Source: Agelaius tricolor (Eukaryota > Chordata > Aves > Passeriformes > Icteridae). From it: 64,000 bases of DNA. Each line of letters starts with the position of its first letter. Position 1 is the first letter of the stretch. The DNA lies in NCBI GenBank assembly GCA_023055355.1, contig JALJCS010000004.1, forward strand, positions 12,988,001 to 13,052,000, written 5' to 3'. A model generated the notes under the pieces. It was not told the DNA's origin and did no database searches. It saw nothing but the letters and a program-made list of their open reading frames with translations. Positions 1-13,323 of this stretch are shown in pieces. The translations under genes and the position numbers were made by a program.

Positions 1-2867
1 GTTTGAAAGTAAATATTCCCAGGGATATGTATTTGGCTGTTTCTAGGTACCTTAATCACCAGACAAGTTCCATAAATGCTGTTATATCAAAAATTTCTGC
101 AATATTCAGGCAGTTCTTTCTCCCTCTCTCTATATATGTGTATGTGTGTGCATATGCCAGCCATCCCATCTCTAGTTTGTTGTTTACTTTGCATTTAAAT
201 GTAGACATGCTTAAGTTGAAATTTTTTCTGATTTTAATTTTGTTGTGCAGAACTGAAAAAATGAAAAAAACTTCCACTGTGGTGGTGATCTGTCTCTCAG
301 GTATCCCTTCGTGTATTTCAAGATGAGTGATTTTGAAAACCACAGATAAAACTCACAGCCACATTTGTGCTTTTCCAGGAGATTGTTGTTTGTTTTTTTT
401 TTAATATCTTCCACACACCAGTACCAATCTGGTTTGGAAACTGTTTGGAAAACTTGAGGGATTATCTAAAACTCAAAGTTTATTCTTTGTGATTTGGCTA
501 TCTGTTCATAGAGAAATGTTTCCAACACGTGCAGCCTGGTCACAACTGCAGTGCCAGCCTTCATAGTTGTTTCTATTTCTCTATCCAGACTCTTCCATGT
601 GTCCCCTTCCTAATACACTAATGGAATACACAAATGAATACCCCAATATACCAATGAAAAGCATCAGCTATGGATAGGAGAGAGGATACAGCAGCCCTTA
701 GAATAGTAGTAGGAAATGCACAGCATGTAGAACCAACTGTCCTACAAGTACAAGGCAGTAAAAGGAAAAAACTGAGTATTTTCTCAGTTTCTTGGAGGGC
801 ACTAGGGCAGCCAAGCCACACAAATGAAAGGAAAAAGGACAGATCCTAACACTCCAGCCAGAGACCTATGCTCTTGAAACAAACAGGAAGAGATGGGGAC
901 TGTGCTGACACTAGCAAGTTGCTGCAGCAAACCACGTTGCTTAACATGGATTGTCCTTGCTTTCCTCTAGTAAAAAGATAGCAGCAAATATCTTTTTTCA
1001 ATCTATTGTTACCATTCAGCCTGATATTACCACCAGCTCCAGCCTCTCTATCTCCTATGAAATATTATGTCGATTTCTGTGGCAGAGCTACCAGTGTGTG
1101 CCTACAGTCGAAAAGCACCTATTTATTCCTGAGCTGGGTAGTTACAGAATCAGTAGTACAAACTGAATTCCTGCATGCATATTTATTATATTTCACTTTG
1201 CCTTTTAGTAAAGAATAAAATAGTGCAAAGTTGCTTGCTCCAAGAATCCAGAACACTCTCCCATAACTTGACAGTCCATGTGCAAATATGGGACTCTTCA
1301 GACTTTCCTTATGGTTTTGCTCCACAGTTTTCAAGTGGTGCTGTAATCCAAAACCTGCAGTATTTGCCAAACTTACAGTCACTGGGAAAATGAAGGCAGA
1401 GGTGCAACAGAGCAGAGAAGAGAAAAAGTTGATCCAAAAGGATGCACACAAAAAGGAGATTTGCTTTTGACTAGAGACGCAGAAGTCAGCACATACTCCC
1501 TCACCATGCAGCCAAAGCGGAACTTTTGGCAAGGTCACTTCTCTCATCTCTGTCTTGTTTGTTCTAATACTAGCTGAGTCTATTTATTTATACTGGTACT
1601 ACACTGGATCATATAATCTCCATGCCACAGTAAAATAGGAAAATTAGGCTCTGATCATGTTACAGGACAGTAGTGCATATGCAATGACCATGTGCTGAAA
1701 ACTGAGCTGTTTGCACACATCATTCCTATTCCTTCCAGAGGTCATCCCAATTTTATATCTAACATTGAAGATCAGAGAGGCCTTTTCCAACCTTTCCAGC
1801 CATGATCACTGAAAAAACAGTCTCCAAGGATTGTGTGATTTGGATCTCTGGAATGTACAAGCTCACCTAAAAACTGCTCACTTTAAAAAACCAAATCTCC
1901 TGGCAGATACTAATTTCCCTTGACTTTTCTGAGAGCAAGGAGAGAAGCCTGGCACTCCTCTACCAGGCCTTTCCTCTGTTAAAATATCACAAGACCAATT
2001 AACTCAGCTGCCATCAACAAATGCATCCCCATTTTTCCCCAGATCAGTCCTGACATGGCTGTGCCTCAGGGACATGCAGCAGAGAGTTTAATTCAATTCA
2101 CCCACAAAGGCCAATACTGGCAAGTTCTGTGAACAATTTACAACGCTCCCCCAGAAGCACCAGAGTGAAACTTTGCAATCAAGCATTCAATAAAGAAAAC
2201 TTAGCTGTGAACAGCTTCTGTAAGTGATTGGTGCCTTCACTGCAGAACAAATTAAAGCTTTCCCTGTGATTGTCAGGGCACACCTGAAAATACTGGGTTC
2301 CATGTCCAAGCAGGAGCAGAGCCACACTGTTACTGCAGTCCTGAACTGTAACACGGAGAGGGAGAAACAGCAGGGCAGCTCTGCAGAAAACACAGCACGA
2401 CACAGCACTACTCTTACTCTTGTACCAATTACATATTGCTTCCCAGACAAGATGCTTCCCAGACAGATCGAAAAGTGTGTGAATGGTCTCTGTCTTGAGC
2501 TGCCATTACACCATAAAACATTACAAGGCACAATACTAAACTGGTAACATTGCAGGAAACCTATTTTTATCAGGAAAGACTGCCTCATCTCTAATGCTAA
2601 ATCAGCCTTGCTCATATTTCAAGCCTTCTTCAGATCTCCTTCTACAATACAGTCACATCCTAGTCAAGAAATAGTGATTTCAGGCCTTGCCTGGCAGTTG
2701 TTGTGTTAAAGCACTGACTCATAAAGAGTTAAAATAGTATTATGCTTTATAAAAGTTACATATTAACAATTAAAATGTGGCTTAATATTATTTAAATGTC
2801 TGAGAAACTATTTATGAATACAATTTAAACAGAATTTCCTTCCAGAAGACCCAAGAAGTATTCACCT

Positions 2868-2945
2868 ATTTAAATATATATAAAATACATTTAAATATAT
2901 ATAAAATATAAATTTAAATTTAAATATATATAAAATATAAATAGA
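2868..2945. repeat. AT-only tandem repeat, about three copies
   Basis: The unit ATTTAAATATATATAAAATA occurs three times with slight length differences (2868, 2889 and 2914 onward). The block is almost entirely A and T and lies in a wider AT-rich region (2730-2980). Confidence 0.8.
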
Positions 2946-4648
2946 AATATTATATGCAAGCATATATTATTTCTAATAGCTGAGTACCCCTTGGTTTTTG
3001 TAAATAGATGCCTGGGAACTGAAATGGCTGGCATCCACTGAGCTTATTTATCATGAAGAACTGAGTTTGAGACACTGTCTCCTAACCAGACAATGTAAAA
3101 TTATATCGCCTTTTAGGCTGGAAAACAGCCTTAAGATCACCAAGTTCAAAAGGGTATAATGGGATCCTCACTCAGGTTTCCTATAGTATTGCCATTTTTG
3201 ATACATATAACTAAGATACATATATTTAAGCTTCTGTGGAAAATTTGAGTTCAACAGTCTTTCTGATAGGTGAATGTACCACAGAAGAAAAAGGATTGAG
3301 ACTGAGATAACACAGATAAAAGTAGGAACACTGGCTGCCCAAAATTTATCACTTTGTAAAGGAGAGTGTTCATTTGGTAAGTAACAATAAACAGGGTCCC
3401 CCTATGGCTGGTGTTGCACAGTCTTCAAGCCAGAGACCCTGCATTCTGGAGTAGGAAGACAAAATAGGGGTGGGTGGCAGTTCATTTGAAACTGGAGATA
3501 CACAGACGTCTTTGGCAGAACCAAAATCTTGGAAGCACCACTACAGTGTTTGGGTGAAATGTGGTGCTGTTTGACTTAGATCAGTGTTTTCTCTCCCTCC
3601 TGGGGTCTTCTGGTTCATATCAGCTCAGGTAATCAGAAACTAGTAAGGACAAAGCTCAAAGACTATGATGCAAATACAGACCAACATCCCAGGGTTTCAT
3701 ACACAGGTGAAGAACTGAACAGATCAAAAACTAATTCTGCTCACATAGTTTTAAATGTAATTAGGTCCATCTGATGTAACCTACTATTTTTAGAGCCCAA
3801 ATCACATGGCCAGTTTTCAGATATCCACCTAGGAACAGTAATAATTCCTTGCTTACAGTGCCCACTAGAAGTCTGGATGGAGACACGTACATGCAGCCAA
3901 ACAAGTTTGCATAACCCACCGTAATGGACATGGAAGGAATCTGATTTTAATGGGAACACCAGTCCTGAGACTTCTGAGAATTAAGTCCTATATTTCTGAC
4001 AAGACACTATCTACACACAGCAGTAATGACTGATCTACAGTCCTGCATTTAAGAGCAATGGTATGGCTGCTTTCAGGCTTGAGAACAGAAGACGAGAAGA
4101 TTTGGGCTATTCTCAAACTAGTCTGTATTTTTCAATAATTGTGTGGATTAAAACAGCTGAAAAGGGATGATGCAGAAATATAACACTGATGAGCTCTATT
4201 AGTAAGGGGTAATGATAATAAGGGGGAATTAAGCAAACTTGCACAATGTAAGGGAGAGCTTCAGGTGTAGATAAACATATTGACAACTCTGGAATGAGGT
4301 CAGACAGGAAAGCTATGCTGCAGAAATCGATCACTGTAAATGGAGGCTGTCATTTCTACCAAAACTTCTCTGTGAAAGAAACATCTCCAAAGTAGAGACT
4401 TTTGGCACAAAGTGGAAAGGAATCTTGGACAAAGATCTTTATATATTTCTATTTCTTCGTGTAAGTGTCTGCAGCCACAGTCTGAAATTACATAACCACA
4501 TAATAAAACTCCAGTCTAACCTGGAATGGACTCCTTATCAGAATGCTTGTATTCCAGATGCAGTGCTTTTCCAGATTTGTTAAGGCTTCTGTGTCTGATG
4601 ATAGATGGGAACCCTGCTGCCTCCTTTCCAGACTTCTGAAACTTTTCT

Positions 4649-4696
4649 ATAAACCTATCGAATCAGGATATCTGATATAAACCTATCATATCAGGA
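4649..4696. repeat. Short direct duplication, 28-bp spacing
   Basis: ATAAACCTATCGAATCAGGA at 4649-4668 is repeated with two changes at 4677-4696. Confidence 0.8.
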
Positions 4697-5107
4697 GCTC
4701 TACCAAGAGACTGCAATATAGCAACACGGCTTGAAGGAAAAGAAAACACCCAGGCTGTCCCCTGGCCTGTAGTCAAGCCAATGGCAGAGCACAGTGAACA
4801 GAGGAGCACTTTTAAAGGGGAAGAAGAAACCATGCATAGTTTGTGCTTTTATCATATGTACCTCATGGCTGCCTGAATTGGTGTCTTCTTCTAATCACTC
4901 ATTTTCTGGACAGACGAAATGTGCTAGGGTTCCTTTGTCTGGATTTCAACAAAGCATTGAGCAGATATGAAACTTTCACTTAGGACAAAGACAGTGAGAA
5001 TTACCCAAAGAACTTTCAGGAGAGAATTGAGCTTGAAGAATATGTAAGACCTGAACATATTTCAGGGAAATTATGTACACCACACCAGTGCTGTTGTGTG
5101 GCAAAAG

Positions 5108-5144
5108 GTTTCCAATATAAACAAGTTTCCAATATAAACAAGTT
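5108..5144. repeat. Tandem duplication, 17-bp unit x 2
   Basis: GTTTCCAATATAAACAA occurs twice in direct succession (5108-5124 and 5125-5141), followed by the first bases of a third copy. Confidence 0.92.
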
Positions 5145-6659
5145 TGTTCTGTATTTGGGAAAAGATGGTGAGGGGATGATAACCTTGATTTCTGGTGTCC
5201 AATCAAGGGCCTGAGTGTAAACATTTTTTCTCTACTCACAGTGACTCAGATTTGAGTGTTTTCCTTTCATCTAACAGAGAGAAACATTTTATTAAAAGTT
5301 TAAAGCAATTCTTCTTTGAAACCTCTGTTTTTTGATCAAGTTTGCTGAAATCAGCTGACAAGTTCAAAATTTTCAAAGGGAACAGAAAAATTAGTATAGT
5401 TTTTCTGCAGATTTCCACACATTATTTCATCACCTTTCTCCTCTAGAAAGCCTGGTTTAAAATATTCATGTGTATATAAATGATGTACTAAATTATTTCT
5501 AATGTAGAATGCAATGTATTTAATTATAATTAAATATTAATATAATGTTAAAAAAAGAAGCACATTGAAAATGGCATATAAAGCTCTAAAAGACTGCCAC
5601 AAAACAACATTCTGTGCTGCTGCTGCTACTGAACATTAAGAGCTATCATGTATTAACCCCCTCTGCTTGGAAGCCTTTTGTTTGATACTAAATTTAGGAA
5701 CTCCCTTTGCTGAAGGACAATGGAAAATAAGATTAGGTGAGTTGGCCTGGATATCTTCTCTGCTGTTGCTTCTTGCAAGATTGACTCTGTGCTCCTTGAT
5801 GACAAGATGGACATGACATGACACGAAGGGCAGAGGAAAGCCTGAGTACCATCAAAACTACAGCTTCTGTGGCCTAGCAACAAGTCACCAACTTTGCAGA
5901 ACCCTTGTGCTGATGGAGGGTACAGCCTCCGTCTCAGGCTTTGCATAAGATTGCTGTCCTCAGGCACAGCATTAAAAATAACTAAACTACACACCCAACA
6001 CAAGCTGTGTTGACCCCACAGCCTCTGCAGGCAGAGGACAGATATTAAACTGTGCTTTGCTACCTGCTTTGCTACACTGTGGCAGAGGCACAAAAGCTTT
6101 TCTTCAAGAAGTGTCTAAGCACTGCAAACCTAAGCCCAAATTAATATTATCTACAGCAGGGTGCATCAACTACAGCTTAGGTACAATTGAGAACAAAGAG
6201 GGGGAAATCAAGGTAGTGGGAAAGGTAGTGAAGGCAGGCAGCCAAAATAATTCCTCTCTTTCTCAGGTTACTAGTCCAGGATACCTACTCTACTACATCC
6301 TCTCTAGTTAGAAATCATTATTTAGGGCAAGTTTAAAAAAGAGAAGGAAAAAAAAGATATAAACCTGGTTGTCTTTTTTTCTTGGCTGAAAGATCAGACT
6401 CCTAAAAACAAATTCTGTAACTTGGACATTCTGCTGTTTCCCTGGTTCAGCAAGATAATCAGAAGACGTCACTGTCCAGCTAAGGTCAAGGGAACACTAC
6501 TCAAATAAAATATGTCATCATCGGGGTAAAATATTTTCACAAGAATGAAATTGCTCTATTGTTGCAGTGTGAGGCCATCTCAGCTGTACCAACCTTTCCC
6601 CTCCCCCTTTTGCCCTCCTGCTGAGAGCTGTTACATCAATCTTAACATTCCAGCAGGGT

Positions 6660-7101
6660 TGTCGTGTGGTTGGCAGAAGTTCAAAAGATGCCCCTCAGGT
6701 CCGGGCTCATTGGCCTGTCCAAACGTCTGTATCCCTTGAGCCTTCCCCTCCTCACACCTGGTTGGCCCTCACCTGTCCCTTCCCCTCCCCCTGTCCCGGG
6801 GCTTAAAAGGAGACGGGACCATGCGGCCTGGGGTTCTATTGGGAGCTGTTACAAGATTCAGAGGTCTGTCATCCTGGAATAAAACTCTGGATTAAAACTC
6901 TACAGCAGAATCCTCTCCTTTTTCTCTTCACCGTCGCCTGAACCTTTTCCACCAGAGGTAAACTGAATTTCTACTATGCCTGGATTTGTTTGGAGTGCCG
7001 AGCTGCAGCATCCAGCCAGCCAAAGGTATCTCTGAGGTGAAACACCACAGCTGCCGCCTTTGGCCTAGCAGTGAGAGCTAGACGAAGCCAGGCACCCCAC
7101 A
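6660..7101 (+). mobile_element. Probable solo ERV LTR, plus orientation
   Basis: The segment from TGTCGTGTGGTTGGCAG (6660) to about CACCCCACA (7101) is organised like an LTR. It has a C/T-rich U3, a TATA-like CTTAAAAGG near 6802, a short R region, AATAAA at 6878-6883, and a U5 rich in CTTTTTCTCTTCACCGTCGCC. It is more GC- and CpG-rich than its flanks. I could not find a target-site duplication, so both ends are approximate, and the left end could lie somewhat earlier. No retroviral coding sequence is next to it. Confidence 0.65.
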
Positions 7102-7329
7102 CCCGGAAATATATGAGATTAATATTCTATACTCTATATCATGGGAACAAAATGTTGCAGAAAGTACCTGTGTTGCTTTTGAAACAAGTGACATGATCAG
7201 ACACAGGAAAAGTAGGCATATTGTAGGGCTTTCAGCTTCATCTACAGACTTTATTTCTTTCCCTGGTGTACTCCTCTGCTTCCTGGGTCTATTCTCTCTT
7301 ACCCTGCAATCCTTTTGGGATCTTTAGCT

Positions 7330-7950
7330 GGTCAGAGTGACCCTGATATACATTATAAAGTCACTTTTCCCAGACCAGCACTCGAAGAAGTCAGAGCTCT
7401 TCAGTTCTCAGTCTCAAGGTTGTTTATCGTTTCTTATCTATAATATTCTTTCTCCTGACCTGCTGAGGTCCATCCAGCAGGACAGTCTGAGGCACTCTGA
7501 CCCCCCGGGGTGGTGTTGTTTTTTTATACTAAAAACTACAATATTTACAATTGTAAATGTATACAATATTTACAATTACTTTCCAATACCTATCACCTAT
7601 GTTAGACAGTGAGCTTCTACTCTAAACCAATCTAAAAATGCCAACATCACCCAGAAGATGGAGGCCAAGAAGAAGGGGAAAGGCTGGACACGCCCAGATC
7701 CCTCCATCTTGCCCCCTGAACCCCCATGCTAAAAACCCTGAAAATCTATTTTTTCATCTCATGATAAATTCACTATCATTCTACTTCAACTTTTGTGGCT
7801 TGTAATTCTTCATATACAGTTGGTAATTTTTTTTTCCAAGGGCTAAATCAAAGGCACAGGGGTCTTGGGCTCTGTGCCAGTCTCTGAGCCCCCTGGGCAG
7901 GGGCTTGAGTCCTTCAGGGCAGCCAGAGGAATTTCCTGGGTTCCAACACA
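7330..7950 (-). mobile_element. Probable ERV LTR, minus orientation
   Basis: The stretch carries blocks I recognise from a repeated songbird LTR family: GACCTGCTGAGGTCCATCC, CAATACCTATCACCTATG, AGAAGATGGAGGCCAAGAAG, and GGGCAGCCAGAGGAATTTCC, ending TTCCAACACA at 7950. The TTGTTTATCG run at about 7421 is a mutated form of the minus-strand AATAAA region, so sense is minus. The left boundary is unclear (somewhere between 7240 and 7370) and no duplication was found. It ends about 50 bp before the CR1 at 8000. Confidence 0.6.
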
Positions 7951-7999
7951 ACTCATCTCCTGTTCTGTTCCTTTTCAAATGAAGAACCAGTCGTTAACC

Positions 8000-9960
8000 A
8001 TAGAGTTACAGAATCAATAGAATCAGTGGTTTGTGTTGTCAGGGACTTGAAAGATAATTCTCCTGTCATGAGCAGGGTTGCTATATCCACCAGCTCAAGC
8101 TGGCCAGGGCCTCATTCAACCTGGTCTTGAGCACTGCAAGGGATGAGGCTTCCACTTCCACAACTTCTCTGGGCAGCCTGTTGCTGTGTCTCACCAGCCT
8201 CTTGTACAGAATTCCCTCCTAATATCTGATTTAAACCTTTTAGTTTAAAGGTTCTCTTCTCAGTTAAAGCCATTGCCCCTTGTCCTGTCACTACCTTATG
8301 AAAAATTAATCCACTTTTTTTAGTCCCATTTAAATATTGGAAGGCCACAATGAGGTCAACCCTCCCCAAATCTTCTCCAGGCTGAAACAATGGCAACACT
8401 CTCAGCCTGTCTTCATTGAAGAGATGCTCTATCCCTGTAATCATCTTCAGGGACCTCCTCTGCTCCAAGAGGCCCATGTTTTTCCTATCCTAACCCCAGA
8501 GCTGGATGCAGTCCCAAGGTGGGGTCTCATGACACCAGAATAGAGCATGGTAGAATCCCCTCTCTCGCCCTGCTAGCCACACTGCTTGCTGCAGCCCAGA
8601 TAAGGTTGAGCTTGTGGGCTGCAAGAGCTCGTAGCCAGGTCATATCCAACCCCTCACCCACAAGAACCCCAAGGCCTTCTCTGCAGGGCTGTGCTCAGTG
8701 AGCCCATCTCCCAGTCTGTATTTACATCTGGGATTGCCCAACCCAGGTGCAGCACCTGGCACTGGGATTTGTTGAACTTCGTGAAGTTCATTGGCCAAAT
8801 TCTCAAGTTTATCCAGGCCCCTCTGGAACACATCCCATCCTTGTGTTGTGTCAGCTGCACTGCTCAGCTTTGTGTCATCTCCAAATGTGCTGGGGATGCC
8901 CTCAATCCCACTGTCTGTGCCATGGATGAGGACACTGAAGAGCACCAGTCCCAGCAGAGAGCCCTGACGGACATCACTTGTCACAGCTTCCACTTGGACA
9001 GAGAGCACAACTCCTGGTGGCATCCATCCTGCCAATTCCTTATCCACTGAATAGTCCATCTATTAAATCCATGTCTCTCCAGCCTGGACATCAGGATGTG
9101 ATGTGGGACCATATCAAAAACCTTACAGAAGTCTAGGTAGGTGACATCCATCAGTCTTGTCTTGTTGACCATTGCCATTATTCCAGCACAAAATGTCTCC
9201 AGATTGGTCAGGCATGATTTGCCCTGAGTAAAGAAAGCTATGCTGGGTGTCTCAGATCACCCTCTAGTCTTGCATGTGTATTGACATTGATTCCATGAGG
9301 ATCTGCTCCATCATTTTCCCAGGCACAGAGGTGAGGCTTACTGGTCTGTAGTTACCTGGATCTTCCCTTCTCCCATTTCTGAAGTAACAGTGACATTTCC
9401 CTTTTTCCAGTCACCAGGGACTTTACCTGACCACTGTGACCTTTCAAATACAGTGTAGAATGTTTTGGTAGCAATATCATCAGTTCCCTCAGGACCCTGG
9501 GATGTACGTTGTCAGACCCCATAGACTTGTGCCTATTCAGTTTCATCAGGGGGTTCTGAAGCTGCTCTTTGCTTACACTGGGAGGGAATTCATTTCCTCA
9601 ACCCCCACCTGGAGGTTCCAGGAGTTGAGAGAAGTGGGAAGCCTGACTGCCAGTCAAGACTGGGGCAAAGAATTCACTGAGTATCTCTGCCTTCTCCAGA
9701 TCCTCTGACACCTCTTCTCCCTTCTCATTTATCAGGGGCCATTTACCTCTTGGCCTTTCTTTTCTGACTCATAGGAAGTTGCTTTTTCTTATTCTTTACA
9801 TCCCTTGCCAAATTCTGTTCCATTTGCGTCTCAGCTTTGCTGATCCTATCCCTACAAATCTGAACTGTATCCCTGTACCCTTCCTAGGCCACATGTCCCT
9901 GGTTCCACTCTCTGTGTATTTCTAGCTCGTTGAAATCCTCCTCCTACAACAGGAACTTCT
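8000..9960 (-). mobile_element. CR1 LINE, 5'-truncated, with degenerate reverse transcriptase
   Basis: The left end carries the conserved CR1 3' tail in reverse (gaatca repeats followed by a run resembling GGTTTGTGTTG...GGGACTTGAAAGAT). Reading the minus strand from about 9960 to 8000, fragments of the CR1 ORF2 protein can be followed: HKSMGSDNVHPRVLREL around 9530-9480, a YLDFCKVFDMVPHHILMSRLE segment at about 9140-9080 (the reverse transcriptase A-region), and STFGDDTKL with the catalytic DD at 8874-8885. The usual FADD reads FGDD here. The C-terminal part near 8470-8380 (EHLFNEDRLRVLPLF) lies in a different frame. Several frame changes separate these pieces, so the copy is dead. Full-length CR1 is about 4.5 kb; about 2 kb is present and the 5' half is missing, as is usual for this family. 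Confidence 0.93.
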
Positions 9961-12751
9961 GGGGACTTGAATAAGCCAAGAATTAATAAATAATAATTAT
10001 GTACAAATCACATAACCATGGTAGCCAGGTTCACATTAGCATTTCCCAGCTTTAAAGTGCCCAGCCATGCAACATTTACACACTTTTAACACTGGTTTTT
10101 GAAATTGTTTATGAAGCACTTAGCATGTAAAAAGCCCCTGTTTAAATGGCATATATTTATTATTAATAGAAATAATGCAGGTGCAGTATCAGGCAAGCAC
10201 AATTGCTTTTTTGAGATTAAAACAAAACCAAAACAGTGTTTGAAGCTCTAGCTCCAACAGAAATAAATATAAGCCCTTTGGTGAAAAGTTCTTGGCTGAA
10301 CACAAAAAAAAATATAAGAAAGCCAGAGTGGCTGGCTTTATGGGAAATAGTTAGGCATGGAGGAGATGCTGGCTAATGTCCTATACATTTGGGACGCTTG
10401 ATGATTCATGATGATAAAAGCTTTATAATGCCTAAATGGGAAGCAGAGTTTCTAAGTCCCTGTGCACTATGAAATAAACAAGACCAGGATGGTGTATTTC
10501 AGCTGACACAAGTAAAAGTGGCAAAAAAGTAGCAGCAAGAGATTCTATAGCACAAACTAATAAGCTTCCTACTAATCCAGTCAACATCTCCACAACATCT
10601 CAACATCTTCCCTTACTCCCAGGAAGCAATATGTGAGAGATGGCTTTACTAGAGACTCATGAAAAAGGACTTTCTCCTATTACTCTGCTCAACAGAGAAA
10701 ATTGTGTCATCCCCTACACTTTCATCCAGTCCTTTCTCATAGCCTCAGCCATCTGCTGAAGACAAATGGATGAAGAAGAGCCTGGCATCTGTACATCACC
10801 TCACTCCATGCTGGCCAACTGAAGGACAAAGCCAGCTTCTGCTCCCCTTCCCAGTCCTTGTATCACATCCAGGAAACCTTAGGAAAAATAACACGAAGGC
10901 GGAAAATGTCCTCAGTGCTTGACTGCTGAGCAAGGCAATGACAAAAATCCCTCATCTGAAGAGCTGAAAAGAAATGAGCTGGGACCACCATGTGCCACAC
11001 AGCTGCTGGAGCAGCAGGCCAGCTGAGAGGTTATGGCTCAGGGCTAGGACAGAACCACAGGGTCACTCAGCTAGAAACATTAGTGGTCACCTGGCGCCAG
11101 ACAGTTTCATCCCCTTCCAGGGGGCTAGAGATCAAATCTATTATATAATGGCTTCATTTAGCAAGCCATAACTACACAAGCTCAGAGAGAATAGAGGGGA
11201 TCTTCTTTCATCAAGTGCCATTCTACTCTGAAGCCCTGTTCTGACCTGGCATGCTACCCTTCTCCAGAAACTGCTCCCATAAAAGCTCTTCAGACTCCAG
11301 CTTCAGAGAGCGTGTAGCTAGTCCTGAGGACAACGGAGTGAATATTAAACAGTGCTCATCCCCGGGCTTCTGATTAATTTCCTACATCTGTTCTTCTCTA
11401 AATCAGTCTTCAAATTAGAAGCAAATATTCATAATTTCCTGCCTTTCTTTCCCCTGAATATCTAAATTCAGACTCATGGGCTGATATCTTTTCTTCTCTG
11501 CACTGGTAAAGATGCCAATGTGACTGCTGACTAGTGGCATGTTGCACAGTGCATCTACACCTATCTCAAGCCAAAAATTACCAGCAGTATTTCTATGGCT
11601 CCAGACTGATTTGAGGCTGCCAAGTTAAAAACAGACTAGCATCTGTAAACAAATGGATGACAAAACTCCTTCCAAACATTGGGATAACAGCTTCTCTTGA
11701 TGCCCTGGCAGAAAGAGCTAGCCAACAACCACACTTGAGGGGGACTCAGAGATTGAATGTGGATCGAGTTATGCATCATCTACTTCTCTGAAGCTCCATG
11801 GGGATGCAAGGCAGTAAAAAAGATCCAACACTATTTCCACCATCCAGATGGGTATAGGAGGTTCTGTAATAAGCTGGCAAAAGAGACATGAAACTTATGG
11901 GCTTGTATTGATTACTTACATGGCATTTAGGGCCTTGCTGGGAAACAATCACAGACCACCACAACCATTAATTGTGCACACACAGTACGAGAGGCCTGAA
12001 CTGCAAAGAGTCCAACACCAAGCTCACATAAGTCAGACAGATTTTTTTTAACGACTTCCAAACACACAGAAATTTTTAAGAAACAATGATGCTGATCACT
12101 CTTTTGCTAACAGTTAGCTATAACTTACAGAACTCTATAGTTCAATACAAATAGCTAACCCAGTAATAGCCATATAGCTACTACATTAGTTCTCATGTAT
12201 TCTCTCTATAGGTGGACTTCAGTGATGAAGCTTCTTCCTGGTTTTGAAAACTAAAACTGTAACACTCTTACCCAAGAGTGTTAACTCAGATCTTCTTAGC
12301 TGTCAATGCTGTTGCATACATTTCAGCAGCATGAAGGGATTTAGGATACAAAGGGCAGTGTTGAACAGCAGTGAATTAAGTCAAACAGTAATATTTCTCA
12401 AAAGAACTAGATTGTAGGTCAGGTATCTTCTAGCATTTTATTAATGAGCTAGAAGATAAGGGTCAGCTGTGTGCTATTTAAATTCACAGAAGCATTGAAC
12501 TGGGAAGTGTTAACACCATCTCTGGGATATCAGAAGTGGTATGAAAAACAGACAGGAAAAAGAAATGCATGGTGCACTTGAAAATCGCCACATTCCTGCA
12601 TCTCAGAAAAAAGATCCAGTTCTTTTGTGGACAAAGCATATTTTCTTGGGGGTGTGTAACTAAGAAGTAATGCTTAGTCCTCCCTACAAAATGAACTTTG
12701 GTGGGGTTTGAAAATCATTACTATACTTAATTTGCACCTTAATAAAAATTT
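9961..12751. other. Non-coding stretch, no gene seen
   Basis: This is unique AT-rich sequence between the CR1 and the LTR at 12752. The longest open frames are under 70 codons. Nothing recognisable was found. Confidence 0.7.
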
Positions 12752-13323
12752 AGACATTATTTCAATTGGGATAGAGTTGGTTTTCTCAGTAGCTGGTACA
12801 GTGCTGTATTTTGGGTTTTCTATGAGAACAATGTTGATAACACACTGATATCTTAGCAGTAAGTAAGTAGGGCTTACTCTAAGTCAAGGATGCTTCCCTC
12901 CTGTGCTTTCCCAGTGAGCAGGTGCACAAGAGACTGGGAGGGAAGACAGCCAGGATATCTGATCTGAACTTACCAAAGTGGTATTCCATACCATGGAACA
13001 TCATGCTTAACATATAAAGCTGGGAGAAGGGGGGGACATTCAAAGTGATGGCGTTTTTCTTCCCAAATAACCATTGCACGTGATAGAGACCTGCTTTCCT
13101 GGAGATGGCTGAACACCTGCCTGATGGTGGGAAGTGGTGAATGAATTCATTCTTTTGCTTTTCTTGTGTGTGCGGCTTTTGCTTTCCCTAATAAACTGTC
13201 TTTATCTCAACCCAGGAGTTTTCTTACTTCCACTCTTTTGATTCTTTTCCCCATCCCCACTGTGGTGACAGTGAGCCAGTGGCTGTGTGGTGCCTAGTTG
13301 CCACCTGGGGTTAAACCATGACA
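12752..13323 (+). mobile_element. Solo ERV LTR (same family as LTR-B), plus orientation
   Basis: The segment starts near 12752 (decayed; recognisable from TTTCAATTGGGATAGAG) and ends TTAAACCATGACA at 13323. In this orientation it shows an LTR layout: a U3 with an AGCTGGTACAGTGCTGTATT block, a TATA-like CATATAAAG at 13011-13019, AATAAA at 13190-13195, then CTGTCTTTATCTCAACCC and a U5 ending in CA. It shares its ends and several internal blocks with the nested LTR at 17578-18088, which lies in the opposite orientation. The 5' end is too mutated to show a clear target-site duplication. No retroviral coding region adjoins it. Confidence 0.85.

Larger units (their letters stand above)
1..6659. other. 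Non-coding stretch, no gene seen
   Basis: Apart from the AT-rich tandem repeat and two short duplications listed separately, I see only AT-rich unique sequence. Open frames are at most about 146 codons, overlap on both strands and resemble no family. No CpG cluster or transposon is recognisable here. Confidence 0.7.

Noticed and set aside
8640..9059. 139-codon minus-strand open frame as a gene
   Set aside because: It is a fragment of the CR1 reverse transcriptase; neighbouring fragments are in other frames.
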